Assembly (NCBI GenBank): GCA_041940305.1
Contig: JBGTSJ010000027.1
Coordinates: 9,424-73,423 of the forward strand
Length of the DNA: 64,000 nucleotides
Direction of reading: 5' to 3'
Source of the DNA: JBGTSJ01 sp041940305
GTDB lineage: Bacteria > Planctomycetota > Planctomycetia > Planctomycetales > Planctomycetaceae
Shown here: positions 52,259-61,609 of the stretch, in pieces
Layout of the letters: each line of letters starts with the position of its first letter
How positions within the stretch are numbered: position 1 is the first letter of the stretch
Notes under the pieces: model-generated
What the model was told of the DNA's origin: nothing
Database searches by the model: none
Seen by the model: the letters and a program-made list of their open reading frames with translations, nothing else
Made by a program: the position numbers and the translations under genes

Positions 52259-52738
52259 ATGAAGTTCAAGAAACCCGAAAGCTCGATCATCACGCCGGAC
52301 ATGACGCCGATGATCGACATGACGTTCCAGTTGATCACGTTTTTCATGGTGGTGATCAACTTCGAGCAGACGCAGGCCGACGAGCGGATCAAGCTGCCGG
52401 TGGACCAACTCGCCATTCCGCCCGAGGTTCCCCGGGAGAATGAGCTGACGCTGAACGTGGGCTTTGTGCGCGACGAGCAGGGGAACGAGATCGGGGAGCC
52501 GTCCGTATTCTATGGCGGACAGCCGATTCCTGTCCTGAACTACGGCGCGAACCTGCAGGCCGAGCGCGCCAAGTACATCGCGCTGCACGGCGGGCAGGAA
52601 GGGCTCAATGACGTCACGGTCGTGATCAGGGCCGACTCGAAAGTCCCCACCGGCCTGGTCCAGGAGCTGATGAAAATGGCCCAGGAGGCGGGCTTCTCCA
52701 AATTCAGCTTCAAGGCGATGCAGGAACGGCTGGAATGA
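52259..52738 (+). CDS. exbD: ExbD/TolR-family transport protein, second cluster
   Basis: The 159-residue protein has the membrane helix with the functional Asp in ITPDMTPMIDMTFQLITFFM and a periplasmic domain ending QEAGFSKFSFKAMQERLE. It is one of two ExbD partners for the exbB directly before it. The position and order repeat those of the first cluster. Confidence 0.9.
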   Translation: MKFKKPESSIITPDMTPMIDMTFQLITFFMVVINFEQTQADERIKLPVDQLAIPPEVPRENELTLNVGFVRDEQGNEIGEPSVFYGGQPIPVLNYGANLQAERAKYIALHGGQEGLNDVTVVIRADSKVPTGLVQELMKMAQEAGFSKFSFKAMQERLE

Positions 52739-52802
52739 CGCTGCCGAACCACTCAAAGTTCTGGCTGCATCGTTCGTTGAGCAAATGGCTCCGGAGCAAC
52801 GC

Positions 52803-53294
<492 letters not shown>

Positions 53295-53332
53295 TTGCGT
53301 CGCCTCCTGATTCAAAGTACGCCCCCTCAAAA

Positions 53333-53359
53333 GACCCGGACGCTGCGAGCGTTCGGGTC
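53333..53359 (+). terminator. Hairpin after the second Exb cluster
   Basis: GACCCGGACGCT, a GCG loop and AGCGTTCGGGTC form a 12-bp stem with one G-T wobble. It lies between the last exbD and the molybdoenzyme gene. The T-run expected on the plus strand is weak, while the minus strand has TTTT, so it is a possible rather than certain terminator. Confidence 0.55.
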
Positions 53360-53506
53360 GCTGTATTGACCGACTCCAACTCTTCGGATTATGAAGCGCC
53401 GCATGATAGAATCAGGTGAGTCTGACGGATTCCCATATGCACCCGTCAGACGCGTCGCCTTCCTGGGCGATTCTCTGCGGCTCTGCGACTTTGCGTCGAA
53501 CGAACC

Positions 53507-55798
53507 ATGAAACGACTCAAGCGCGGCGGCGGGTGGCACGCCGTCAAGTACACCTTGCGGATGGCCAATCGCGTCGGCTGGCGGCAGCTGTGGAAAGCGA
53601 TGCAGGCGCGCAATACCTGCAAGACGTGCGCGCTCGGCATGGGGGGGCAGGCGGGCGGCATGCGGAATGAAGCCGGCCACTGGCCCGAAGTCTGCAAGAA
53701 GTCTCTGCAGGCCATGGTGGCCGACATGCAGGCCGGACTGCAGCCGGAGTTCTTCGAGCGGTACTCCATCGCCGAACTGCAGACCCTCTCGCCGCGGGAC
53801 CTCGAGTGGTGCGGCCGTCTCACGGCGCCCCTGTACGCAGGGCAGGGGGATACGCATTACCGCGTCATCGGCTGGGACGAAGCCGTGACGCGCGTCACCG
53901 ATCGGCTCAAGTCCATTCGTAAAGACGCCTGCTTCTTCTACGCCAGCGGCCGCTCCTCCAACGAAGCGGGCTTCCTGTTTCAACTCTTCTCCCGCCTGTA
54001 CGGCACCAATTTCGTCAACAACTGTTCCTACTACTGCCATCAGGCGAGCGGCGTCGGACTGACGGCCTCCCTCGGCACCGGCACGGCGACGGTCACGCTC
54101 GACGACGTCGAACACTGCGACCTGTTCATCCTGATCGGCGGCAACCCCGCGTCGAACCACCCGCGGCTGATGCGCTCGCTGATGAACGTCCGCCGCAAGG
54201 GGGGGCAGATCGTCGTCATCAATCCGGTCCGTGAACTGGGGCTCGTGAACTTCAGCGTCCCGTCCGATGTGCGCAGCCTGTTCTTCGGCTCAAAGATCGC
54301 CACCCACTACGTGCAGCCGCACATCGGCGGCGACATCGCCCTCCTGACCGGCATCGCGAAGCGCATCCTCGAGCAGGGCGCCGTCGCGCAAGACTTCATC
54401 AGCGACGCCACCACCGGCTTCGACGAATTCGCCGGACACGCGCGGAATGTGGACTGGTCCGAGATCGAGCAGAAGTCCGGCGTCTCGCGCGAGCAGATCG
54501 AACGCATTGCGAACGTCTACGCGCAGGCGAAGAACGTCATCTTCGGCTGGACGATGGGCATCACGCATCACGCCCATGGCGTCGCCAACGTGCAGTCGAT
54601 CGTGAACCTGACGCTGCTCCGCGGAATGGCGGGCAAACCGCATGCGGGGCTGCTTCCCATTCGGGGCCACTCGAATGTGCAGGGGATCGGCTCGGTCGGC
54701 GTGGTCCCCGACCTCAAGCAGCAGGTGCTGAACAACCTGGAGTCGCACCTCAACGTTACGCTGCCGCGCACGCCGGGCCTCGACACCATGGCCTGCATGG
54801 AGGCTGCCGGCCGGGGTGAGATGCAGCTGGCGTTCTGTCTCGGCGGCAACCTGTTCGGCAGCAATCCCGACGCGAAGTTCGCGCATGCGGCACTTGGGAA
54901 GGTGGGGCTGGTCACCTATCTCAATACGACGCTCAACACCGGCCACGCCTGGGGGCGCGGGGAGGAGACGCTGATTCTTCCCGTGCTGGCGCGGGACGAG
55001 GAGCCGCAGCCGACAACGCAGGAGTCGATGTTCAACTTCGTCCGCCTCAGCGACGGAGGCACGCAGCGGCTCACCGGCCCGCGGAGCGAAGTCGACATCA
55101 TCGTCGACGTCGCCCTGGGGGTGCTGGGGGACTCGACGCCGGTCGACTGGAACGCGGCCCGCAGTCATCGGCACATTCGTGAGATGATCGCGGCGGTCAT
55201 CCCCGGTTATGCACCTGTGGCGCAGATCGACCGGACGAAGCAGGAATTTCAGATTCCCGGCCGCACATTCCACGAAGCCCGGTTCGCCACACCCGACGGC
55301 AAGGCCCGGTTTACCGTCCATCCGCTGCCGGAATTCCACGGCGGGGACGGGCAACTGCGGTTGATGACGGTCCGCTCCGAGGGGCAGTTCAACACCGTCG
55401 TCTACGAGGAAGAGGACATCTATCGCGGACAGGACCGACGCGACGTCATCCTGCTCAACCGGGTGGATATCGAGCGCCTCGGACTCCAGGTCGATCAGCG
55501 CATCACGGTCCGCAGTCCGGCCGGCGCGATGACGGGCATCCATGTCCGCGAATTCGACATCCGTGCCGGCAACGCACTGATGTACTACCCGGAGGCCAAC
55601 GTTCTCGTCCCGACGACGACCGACCCGCGCTCCCGCACGCCGGCGTTCAAGTGCGTCCTCGTGACACTGGAACCGGAAGCCGGTGCGACCAGCCTCCATC
55701 AGCTCGCTGCGTGGGACCACGGAGCAAACGGTTCGGCGAATGGCCGCAATGGCCACGAAGCATTCGCCGGCTCGATGGCTGGGGAATCGGTCACGTGA
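53507..55798 (+). CDS. Molybdopterin-dependent oxidoreductase, FdhF/YdeP-like
   Basis: The 763-residue protein belongs to the formate-dehydrogenase-alpha/YdeP family. Cys38, Cys41 and Cys63 (NTCKTCALG, then EVCKK) would bind an iron-sulfur cluster, and NNCSYYCHQASGVGL holds Cys173 and Cys177, at the place of the metal ligand in YdeP-like enzymes. DLFILIGGNPASNHPRL and KNVIFGWTMGITHHAHG belong to the pterin-binding domains, and the C-terminal RVDIERLGLQVDQRITVRSP is the dinucleotide-binding domain. It would oxidise formate or a related substrate. Its stop overlaps the start of the FwdB-like gene (GTGA), so the two proteins probably form one complex. Confidence 0.8.
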   Translation: MKRLKRGGGWHAVKYTLRMANRVGWRQLWKAMQARNTCKTCALGMGGQAGGMRNEAGHWPEVCKKSLQAMVADMQAGLQPEFFERYSIAELQTLSPRDLEWCGRLTAPLYAGQGDTHYRVIGWDEAVTRVTDRLKSIRKDACFFYASGRSSNEAGFLFQLFSRLYGTNFVNNCSYYCHQASGVGLTASLGTGTATVTLDDVEHCDLFILIGGNPASNHPRLMRSLMNVRRKGGQIVVINPVRELGLVNFSVPSDVRSLFFGSKIATHYVQPHIGGDIALLTGIAKRILEQGAVAQDFISDATTGFDEFAGHARNVDWSEIEQKSGVSREQIERIANVYAQAKNVIFGWTMGITHHAHGVANVQSIVNLTLLRGMAGKPHAGLLPIRGHSNVQGIGSVGVVPDLKQQVLNNLESHLNVTLPRTPGLDTMACMEAAGRGEMQLAFCLGGNLFGSNPDAKFAHAALGKVGLVTYLNTTLNTGHAWGRGEETLILPVLARDEEPQPTTQESMFNFVRLSDGGTQRLTGPRSEVDIIVDVALGVLGDSTPVDWNAARSHRHIREMIAAVIPGYAPVAQIDRTKQEFQIPGRTFHEARFATPDGKARFTVHPLPEFHGGDGQLRLMTVRSEGQFNTVVYEEEDIYRGQDRRDVILLNRVDIERLGLQVDQRITVRSPAGAMTGIHVREFDIRAGNALMYYPEANVLVPTTTDPRSRTPAFKCVLVTLEPEAGATSLHQLAAWDHGANGSANGRNGHEAFAGSMAGESVT

Positions 55799-57096
55799 GC
55801 AGGGTGATCGATGATGTCGCCTGCACGGCGTGCGGCTGCCTCTGCGACGACCTGACGCTCACGGTGGCCGATGAGCGGATTGTCCGCGCAGAACGCGCCT
55901 GCAGTCTCGCGGAACCCTGGCTGCTCTCGCAGAACAAGGCCGATCGGCCCGTGGCCGAGATCGAAGGCCGCCCGGCGTCGCTCGAGGACGCTCTGGAAGC
56001 TGCCGCCGCCATCCTGCAGCGCTCGGACGCTCCGCTGATCTACGGGCTATCGCGAAGCAGCACCGAAGCGCAGCGCGCGGCCGTGGAACTGGCCGAACGC
56101 ATCGGCGCGGTGATCGACACGACCGCCTCTCTCGGTCACGGTCCCGCGATCCTCGCCGTGCAGGCGGCCGGTGAATGCACCTGCACGCTCGGCGAGATTC
56201 GCAACCGGGCCGATCTGGTGATTTACTGGGGCGCGAATCCCAAGGTCAGTCATCCGCGGCACATGGAGCGCTACGCCGTCGACCCGGCCGGGGAGTTTGT
56301 CCCCAATGGACGCAGCGACCGCACGGTCGTGGTGGTGGACATCGAGCCGACGGCCACCAGCGAGCTGGCTGACGTCTTCATACAGGTGAAACCGGGCCGG
56401 GACTTCGACGTTCTCTGGGCCCTGAGGGGAATCATCCGCGGCCGCGAGCCGCGCAATCTGGCGAATCTCGGCGCCTCGCCGGACGCCGTCATCGACCTCG
56501 CGGCACGGATGAAGTCCTGCCGGTTCGGGGCGGCCTTTATCGGCTTCGGCCTGTCGCGCAGCCGGATGGGTCACCGCAGCGTGGAAGCCCTGCTGCGCCT
56601 GGCGACCGACTTGAATCGCCACACGCGGTTCTATGTCCGCCGTTTGCGCGGGTCGTCGAACGTCGCCGGAGCCGATAGCGTGCTGGCCTGGCAGACCGGT
56701 TTTCCGTTTTCCGTCAGCCTGGCGCGGGACTACCCGCGCTACAATCCCGGTGAGTTCTCAGCCCACGAGATGCTGCAGCGCGGCGACGCCGATGCCTGTC
56801 TGCTCGTCGGCAGCTATGGAGCGAGGCGCTTCACGCCCGACGCACAACGTCGCCTGTGCCAACTGCCGACCATCGTGCTCGACCCGGTCGTGGAAATTCA
56901 GGACTTTCGACCGACCGTGCTGTTTCGCACCGGTGTTTACGGGATCCATTTCCAGGGCACCGCCTACCGGATGGATGAAGTTCCGATTCCGCTGCGCCAC
57001 TGCCTGCCGCCCCGTGGGCCGTTCGATGCGGAAATTCTCCAGCAGCTTCTCCTCTGCGCCGGGCATCAAATACGCGACCGGCCCTTGAGCCAATGA
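55795..57096 (+). CDS. fhcB: Formylmethanofuran dehydrogenase subunit B homologue (FwdB/FhcB)
   Basis: The 433-residue protein closely follows archaeal FwdB/FmdB: N-terminal CTACGCLCDDL (Cys10, Cys13, Cys17) with a fourth Cys36 in ERACSLAE, then LIYGLSRSSTEAQR, GHGPAILAVQAAG, CTLGEIRNRADLVIYWGANP with HPRHMERYA, RLRGSSNVAGAD, and a TAYRMDEVPI end. Cys130 of CTLGE aligns with the cysteine that coordinates the metal in archaeal FwdB. In bacteria the Fhc complex links C1 groups on tetrahydromethanopterin to formate. The GTG start at 55795 overlaps the stop of the molybdoenzyme gene. No fhcA, fhcC or fhcD lies nearby. Confidence 0.85.
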   Translation: MSRVIDDVACTACGCLCDDLTLTVADERIVRAERACSLAEPWLLSQNKADRPVAEIEGRPASLEDALEAAAAILQRSDAPLIYGLSRSSTEAQRAAVELAERIGAVIDTTASLGHGPAILAVQAAGECTCTLGEIRNRADLVIYWGANPKVSHPRHMERYAVDPAGEFVPNGRSDRTVVVVDIEPTATSELADVFIQVKPGRDFDVLWALRGIIRGREPRNLANLGASPDAVIDLAARMKSCRFGAAFIGFGLSRSRMGHRSVEALLRLATDLNRHTRFYVRRLRGSSNVAGADSVLAWQTGFPFSVSLARDYPRYNPGEFSAHEMLQRGDADACLLVGSYGARRFTPDAQRRLCQLPTIVLDPVVEIQDFRPTVLFRTGVYGIHFQGTAYRMDEVPIPLRHCLPPRGPFDAEILQQLLLCAGHQIRDRPLSQ

Positions 57097-57269
57097 CCTC
57101 GCGGACTCAACACGCTGCACCGGAGGGAGACAGGATGTCCACTGGTGCGGCGGTCTGTTTACAATCGACCGGCTGAAACTCGGTGCGAGTGCAGCATCCG
57201 TGGTCGCGCGAGCGTTACTTCCTTGATCATCGCGGCATCGCGAACTCCCGTAAATTGAGTGCTTGACCC

Positions 57270-57542
57270 ATGGCGCAGGACGAACTGAAACACACGCTCA
57301 AATCGCTGCATGATGAGCTGTCCAAGCAACCGGCGCTCGATCCGGAGGAGCGGCAATTATTGACGCGACTGGCAGAGGACATCGACGACGTCCTGCATCC
57401 CGCCGCGCCGCCGCCGGCCGAGGAGCATGATTCACTCATCGATCGGGTTGCGGAAGCCCGGCGCGACTTTGAGGTGACTCACCCGCAACTGGCCGCGATC
57501 ATCGGCCGCATCGCCGACGGACTGGCCCAGCTGGGAATCTGA
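57270..57542 (+). CDS. DUF4404 family protein
   Basis: The 90-residue helical protein starts MAQDELKHTLKSLHDELSKQ, has a paired-helix rhythm and ends HPQLAAIIGRIADGLAQLGI. This pattern of LxxLHxEL and the terminal ADxLAxLGI fits DUF4404, small cytoplasmic proteins of unknown role. It has no membrane segment. It lies 173 bp after the FwdB-like gene. A 13-codon frame with a strong ribosome-binding site precedes it (57135-57176), but it need not be related. Confidence 0.7.
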   Translation: MAQDELKHTLKSLHDELSKQPALDPEERQLLTRLAEDIDDVLHPAAPPPAEEHDSLIDRVAEARRDFEVTHPQLAAIIGRIADGLAQLGI

Positions 57543-57561
57543 CTCTGCAGACAAAATGAAA

Positions 57562-57590
57562 CGCCCCGGACGGTTGCGACGTCCGGGGCG
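57562..57590 (-). terminator. Terminator hairpin between convergent genes
   Basis: The arms CGCCCCGGACG and CGTCCGGGGCG are exact reverse complements with a 7-nt loop. Read on the minus strand a T-rich stretch (TTTCATTTTG) follows, so it probably ends the S41 protease transcript. It may also serve the DUF4404 gene, whose stop is 20 bp away. Confidence 0.75.
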
Positions 57591-57616
57591 CTGATTCGAT
57601 CGGCCACCTGCGGATG

Positions 57617-59674
57617 CTACTGCTTCGAGGCCGTGGCGGGGTTACGCAGGGCGGCGACGTAGTCCACCGAGACCTGCAGCAGTTCGTCGTTGTAGAAGTT
57701 CTTGGGGAAGACTTCCTTATCCGCGCTGCTGCCGGGTCCTTCTTCTTCGCCCATCAGGGCTTCGGATTCGGCGTCCTCGGTCTCCGCGCGGCGTTCGGCG
57801 CGGGCCGCCGCCTCATTCAGGGTGATCGTCTTGCGGTTCTTCCGCTCAAGGTAGCGGGCAATCACTTCCTGCAACTCCTGGAAGTCCTCTTGTCGTCCAA
57901 CGCGATCTTCACTGCCGTGCTGCAGTGCGGCGACGAGTTCCGGATTGACGAACCGTCCGCTCGAATACCGGGCCGGCTTGATCTGGTCGAAGGGGAGGGC
58001 ATGCTCCAAAAACGACTCGCCCAGGTCAGCATGGTCGAGCAGCGACGGGAGAACCACGTCGGAGCGGACACCGAGGTTCTGGGTGCTGTCACCGTTGACG
58101 CGGTAGAACTGCTGGATCGTGAGCTTGAGCTTGCCCCGTTCGGTGGGCTGGAAGATGCGGAAGACCTGAGCGGGAGCGACGTCCATCAAGTTCTGGACGG
58201 TGCCTTTGCCGTGAGTGGTGGTGTCGCCCACGATGATGCCGCGGCGATAGTCCTTGATGACGCCGGCGAAGATTTCCGAGGCCGACGCGGCCAGCCGGTT
58301 GCAGACGACGACGAGCGGGCCGCTGTAGAGGACTCCGGGGATCTCGTCATCGAGGGCCTTGATATTGCCCCGTTCATCCTTGACCTGGACGACGGGTCCC
58401 TGGTCGATGAAATGGCCGGACATCTCGATGGCTTCACTGAGGGCGCCGCCGCCGTTCGAGCGCAGGTCGATCACCACACAGTCCACCCCGCCCGATTTGG
58501 TGAAATCCTGCAGAACTCGAGCCATGTCGGCGGAAGCACTCTTAAATGTGCCGCCTCCCTGCGCGCCTTCAAAGTCGCGGTAAAACGACGGGACATGAAT
58601 CACGCCGATGCGGCCCGTCCGGCCGATGCGGTCCTGAGTTTCAATAATCTCGCCGCGGACGGCCTGATCGTTGAGTTCGATCTTCTGTCGGGTGAGGGCG
58701 TAGACCTGCGTATCGCCGCCGGCGGCCGGCTTGACCCGCAGCCGAACAATCGTCCCCTTCTGGCCGCGAATCATGCGGACGACGTCGGTGAGCTTCATCT
58801 CGTAGATGTCGACGATGTCGCCGGTCTCCTGGCCGACGCCGAGGATTTTGTCGTCCGGCTTGAGGCGCCCGTCCTTGTCGGCGGCGCCGCCGGCGACGAT
58901 TTCATGCACGATCGTGTAGCCGTCATCGCTGCGGAGAGAAGCCCCAATGCCGTCGAGACTCAGCCTGAAGGAGATCTCGAAGTCCTCCCAGGTGTTGGGG
59001 GACATGTAGCTGGAGTGCGGATCGAAGCACTTGGCCAGCTCCGTCAGGTAGATCTCCAGCGTGTCAATTGGCTTCTGCTGGTCAATCCGCATCAGCTTGA
59101 TATTGCGGTACCGCTTGTGGAGGTCCGTGCGGGCCTCTTCCGCGGTCTTGTCGTCGAGGCGGAACTCGAGCAGTTCGCGCTTGATCCATTTGCGCCAGCG
59201 CTCGTTCAGTTCCTCCTGAGCCTTCGCCCATTGCCGATCATCCGGATCGGCGATCATCTCCTCGTCCACGGTGAAATCGTGCTCGGTGTCGATCAACTGG
59301 TGCGCCAACTCGCATTGCGTGGTGACGCGCTGCTTGAACACGTCAAACACGCGGTAGGCAAAATCGACGTTGCCCTCCTTGACGGCGTCGTCCAGCGTGC
59401 TGCGGCTCTGGTTGAAGGCGTCGATGTCGGCCTGCAGGAAGTAGAGCTTCTGCGGATCCAGCTGCTTGACGTACCCGTCCACCAGCATGCCGGAGATCCT
59501 GTCGTCGATTGCGGACTGGCTGAGGTGGAAGCGCGGGATCATCTGGGACACGAGCCGCGCGGTTTCCTGATCGACCTGGTCCGATGAGCAGAGCTGCCGG
59601 GCGCCGAGCGAGGCCACGACCACAGCGGAGAGTCCGACGATCAGCGTGCGCGCAGCACGGGAGGGGTACTTCAT
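57617..59674 (-). CDS. S41 family C-terminal processing protease (Prc/Tsp-like)
   Basis: The 685-residue protein has a signal-like N-terminus (SRAARTLIVGLSAVVVASLG) and a long N-domain with FHLSQSAIDDRISGMLVDGY and QKLYFLQADIDAF. A PDZ domain (about residues 245-335, GIGASLRSDDGYTIVHEI) and the serine-lysine protease core follow: FYRDFEGAQGG, VIDLRSNGGGALSEAI, Ser464 in RLAASASEIFAG and Lys490 in HGKGTVQN. It is exported and degrades or trims proteins at their C-terminus in the periplasm. The ATG at 59674 is preferred to a TTG four codons earlier. Confidence 0.9.
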   Translation of the reverse strand: MKYPSRAARTLIVGLSAVVVASLGARQLCSSDQVDQETARLVSQMIPRFHLSQSAIDDRISGMLVDGYVKQLDPQKLYFLQADIDAFNQSRSTLDDAVKEGNVDFAYRVFDVFKQRVTTQCELAHQLIDTEHDFTVDEEMIADPDDRQWAKAQEELNERWRKWIKRELLEFRLDDKTAEEARTDLHKRYRNIKLMRIDQQKPIDTLEIYLTELAKCFDPHSSYMSPNTWEDFEISFRLSLDGIGASLRSDDGYTIVHEIVAGGAADKDGRLKPDDKILGVGQETGDIVDIYEMKLTDVVRMIRGQKGTIVRLRVKPAAGGDTQVYALTRQKIELNDQAVRGEIIETQDRIGRTGRIGVIHVPSFYRDFEGAQGGGTFKSASADMARVLQDFTKSGGVDCVVIDLRSNGGGALSEAIEMSGHFIDQGPVVQVKDERGNIKALDDEIPGVLYSGPLVVVCNRLAASASEIFAGVIKDYRRGIIVGDTTTHGKGTVQNLMDVAPAQVFRIFQPTERGKLKLTIQQFYRVNGDSTQNLGVRSDVVLPSLLDHADLGESFLEHALPFDQIKPARYSSGRFVNPELVAALQHGSEDRVGRQEDFQELQEVIARYLERKNRKTITLNEAAARAERRAETEDAESEALMGEEEGPGSSADKEVFPKNFYNDELLQVSVDYVAALRNPATASKQ

Positions 59675-59995
59675 AACGGGTCCCAATCCTGAAAAGATCC
59701 ACGCCGGCCCGGGAATGCATCCGAGCCATCAAAGCTCACCAATCCTATCTCCTCACCGAAAACCGGACAAGACGCATCCTGCTCACGACCGCGATCGGGG
59801 ATCGGTCGAAATATGCCGATTCCCCGCGAAACGGCGGCCGCCTGCAGTCGGTTCACCTTGACATGACCCCGGGCCGGGCGTAGTTTCCCGACGCCCGAAT
59901 CCGCGGCCCCGCGCCGCGATCCCGCCCTCCCGCCGGGCGCGTTTTCGCGTCTCATTTCCCCTGCGATCGACCTCACGAGCGAACGGAGTCGCCGT

Positions 59996-61216
59996 ATGTC
60001 TGCCGAGTCCATCCTGTCGATTCATTCCGCCCACCGCCCTGACCCCGTGCCGCTGATCGACCTCGTCGAGCAGCACGCCACAATCCAGGCGGAAGTGCAC
60101 GAGGCGGTGGACCGCGTGCTCAGCAGCCAGAAGTTCGTGCTGGGCGAAGAGGTCGCATCGCTCGAAGACGAGGTCGCCGCGTATTGCGACGCTCGCCATG
60201 CCATCGGCTGCGCGTCCGGAACCGACGCGCTGATTCTTGCGCTGATGGCGCTCGACATCGGCCCGGGCGATGAAGTCATCACCAGCCCGTTCACATTCTT
60301 TGCGACGGCCAGTTCCATCCACCGCGTCGGCGCGACTCCGGTCTTTGCCGACATCGATCCGGTCACGTTCAATCTCGATCCGGCCGCCGTCGAAGCCGCC
60401 ATCACCCCCCGGACCAAGGCCATCATGCCGGTCCATCTGTTTGGCCGCTGCGCCGAAATGGAACCGCTGTGGCGGATGGCCGTACGGCATGGGCTGGCGA
60501 TCGTCGAAGACGCCGCCCAGGCCATCGGCGCCACCTACCGTGGACGGAGCGCGGGAGTGCTGGGAACGATCGCCTGCTTCAGCTTCTTTCCGACGAAAAA
60601 CCTCGGCGGCGCCGGCGACGGCGGCATGCTGACCACCGACGATCCGGATCTGGCCGCGAGATTGAAGCGGCTGCGGGTCCACGGCGACGTGGGACGCTAT
60701 GAACACATCGAGGTCGGTCTGAACAGCCGTCTGGACGCGCTGCAGGCCGCGATCTTGCGAGTCAAGCTGCGTCATCTCGAAAGCTGGACGGAGGCCCGCC
60801 GCCGGAATGCCGAGAGGTACGGAACTCTCCTCGCGCAGGAGCCGGCGTGCCAGGAACTTCAGTTGCCGGGGGAGAATCGCGACTGCCGGCATGTCTTCAA
60901 CCAGTATTGCGTCCGCGTCGATGCCGATCGGCGCGATCAGGTGCTCTCGGAGCTGCAGGCACGGCAGATCGGCTGTGCCGTTTACTATCCGAAGCCCCTG
61001 CATCTGCAGCGCTGCTTCGCTTACCTTGCCCAGCGTCCCGGGGCCTTCCCTGAGTCGGAGCGTGCTTCGTCCGAGGTGATTGCGCTGCCGATCTACGCTG
61101 AACTCGGTGAAGAGCGGCAGGTCCGCGTCATCAAGAGTCTGTCAGACGCGATGGCAAAGACTGCCAGCCGTACGTGGACGATTCCGATCCGCGACGCGGG
61201 TCGCAAGGCGGCGTAG
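59996..61216 (+). CDS. DegT/DnrJ/EryC1/StrS-family aminotransferase
   Basis: The 406-residue PLP enzyme has the classical layout: VPLIDLVEQHATIQAEV, FVLGEEVASLEDEVA, ASGTDALILALMALDIGPGD, Asp172 in IVEDAAQAIGATYRG and the Schiff-base Lys201 in FSFFPTKNLGGAGDGGM. These make an amino-sugar from a keto-nucleotide-sugar, often for surface polysaccharide. It is closer to the textbook family than the DegT protein at 19666. It is divergent from the S41 protease gene across 321 bp, which shows no other clear element. Confidence 0.9.
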   Translation: MSAESILSIHSAHRPDPVPLIDLVEQHATIQAEVHEAVDRVLSSQKFVLGEEVASLEDEVAAYCDARHAIGCASGTDALILALMALDIGPGDEVITSPFTFFATASSIHRVGATPVFADIDPVTFNLDPAAVEAAITPRTKAIMPVHLFGRCAEMEPLWRMAVRHGLAIVEDAAQAIGATYRGRSAGVLGTIACFSFFPTKNLGGAGDGGMLTTDDPDLAARLKRLRVHGDVGRYEHIEVGLNSRLDALQAAILRVKLRHLESWTEARRRNAERYGTLLAQEPACQELQLPGENRDCRHVFNQYCVRVDADRRDQVLSELQARQIGCAVYYPKPLHLQRCFAYLAQRPGAFPESERASSEVIALPIYAELGEERQVRVIKSLSDAMAKTASRTWTIPIRDAGRKAA

Positions 61217-61302
61217 TCTGCCTTCATAAGGTAAAACTCGCGCGCTCCCGAGGAAGGCCCCGTTGCAGCGAGGTGGGCGGAGACATCACTTCGTCGGGCA
61301 GA

Positions 61303-61455
61303 CAGCCTGAAGGCTGGACTCCTACGGTGGGGCAGACTCTGCGGACTGCGGCGACTCTCAGCCCGCCCTCTCACTTTGCGCCGTCCGCACATTGCGTCCG
61401 CGACGGCGGCGATCGGCCTTGCCAAGGCCGCGAATGCGTAGCGGCCGCGCTACGC
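61303..61455. repeat. Series of hairpins in a 393-bp spacer
   Basis: Three palindromes follow: CAGCCT-GA-AGGCTG (61303-61316), CGGCCTTG-C-CAAGGCCG (61414-61430) and GCGTAGC-GGCCGC-GCTACGC (61436-61455). No convincing gene lies between 61217 and 61609, so this region is a patchwork of palindromes ahead of the next promoter. Confidence 0.6.
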
Positions 61456-61609
61456 GCCGCTACAGTGGAGCGGGTGGCAGCGATTCGCCGGATCGAATCG
61501 CATCGCCGCCAGTTTGCGGGCTCAGGCCACGGCGATCAGAACGGCCTGTTCCTCCACGAGCGTTGTCGGCGCCATGATCGGCGCTGCAATGCCAGAGACC
61601 GGTGCCCCG

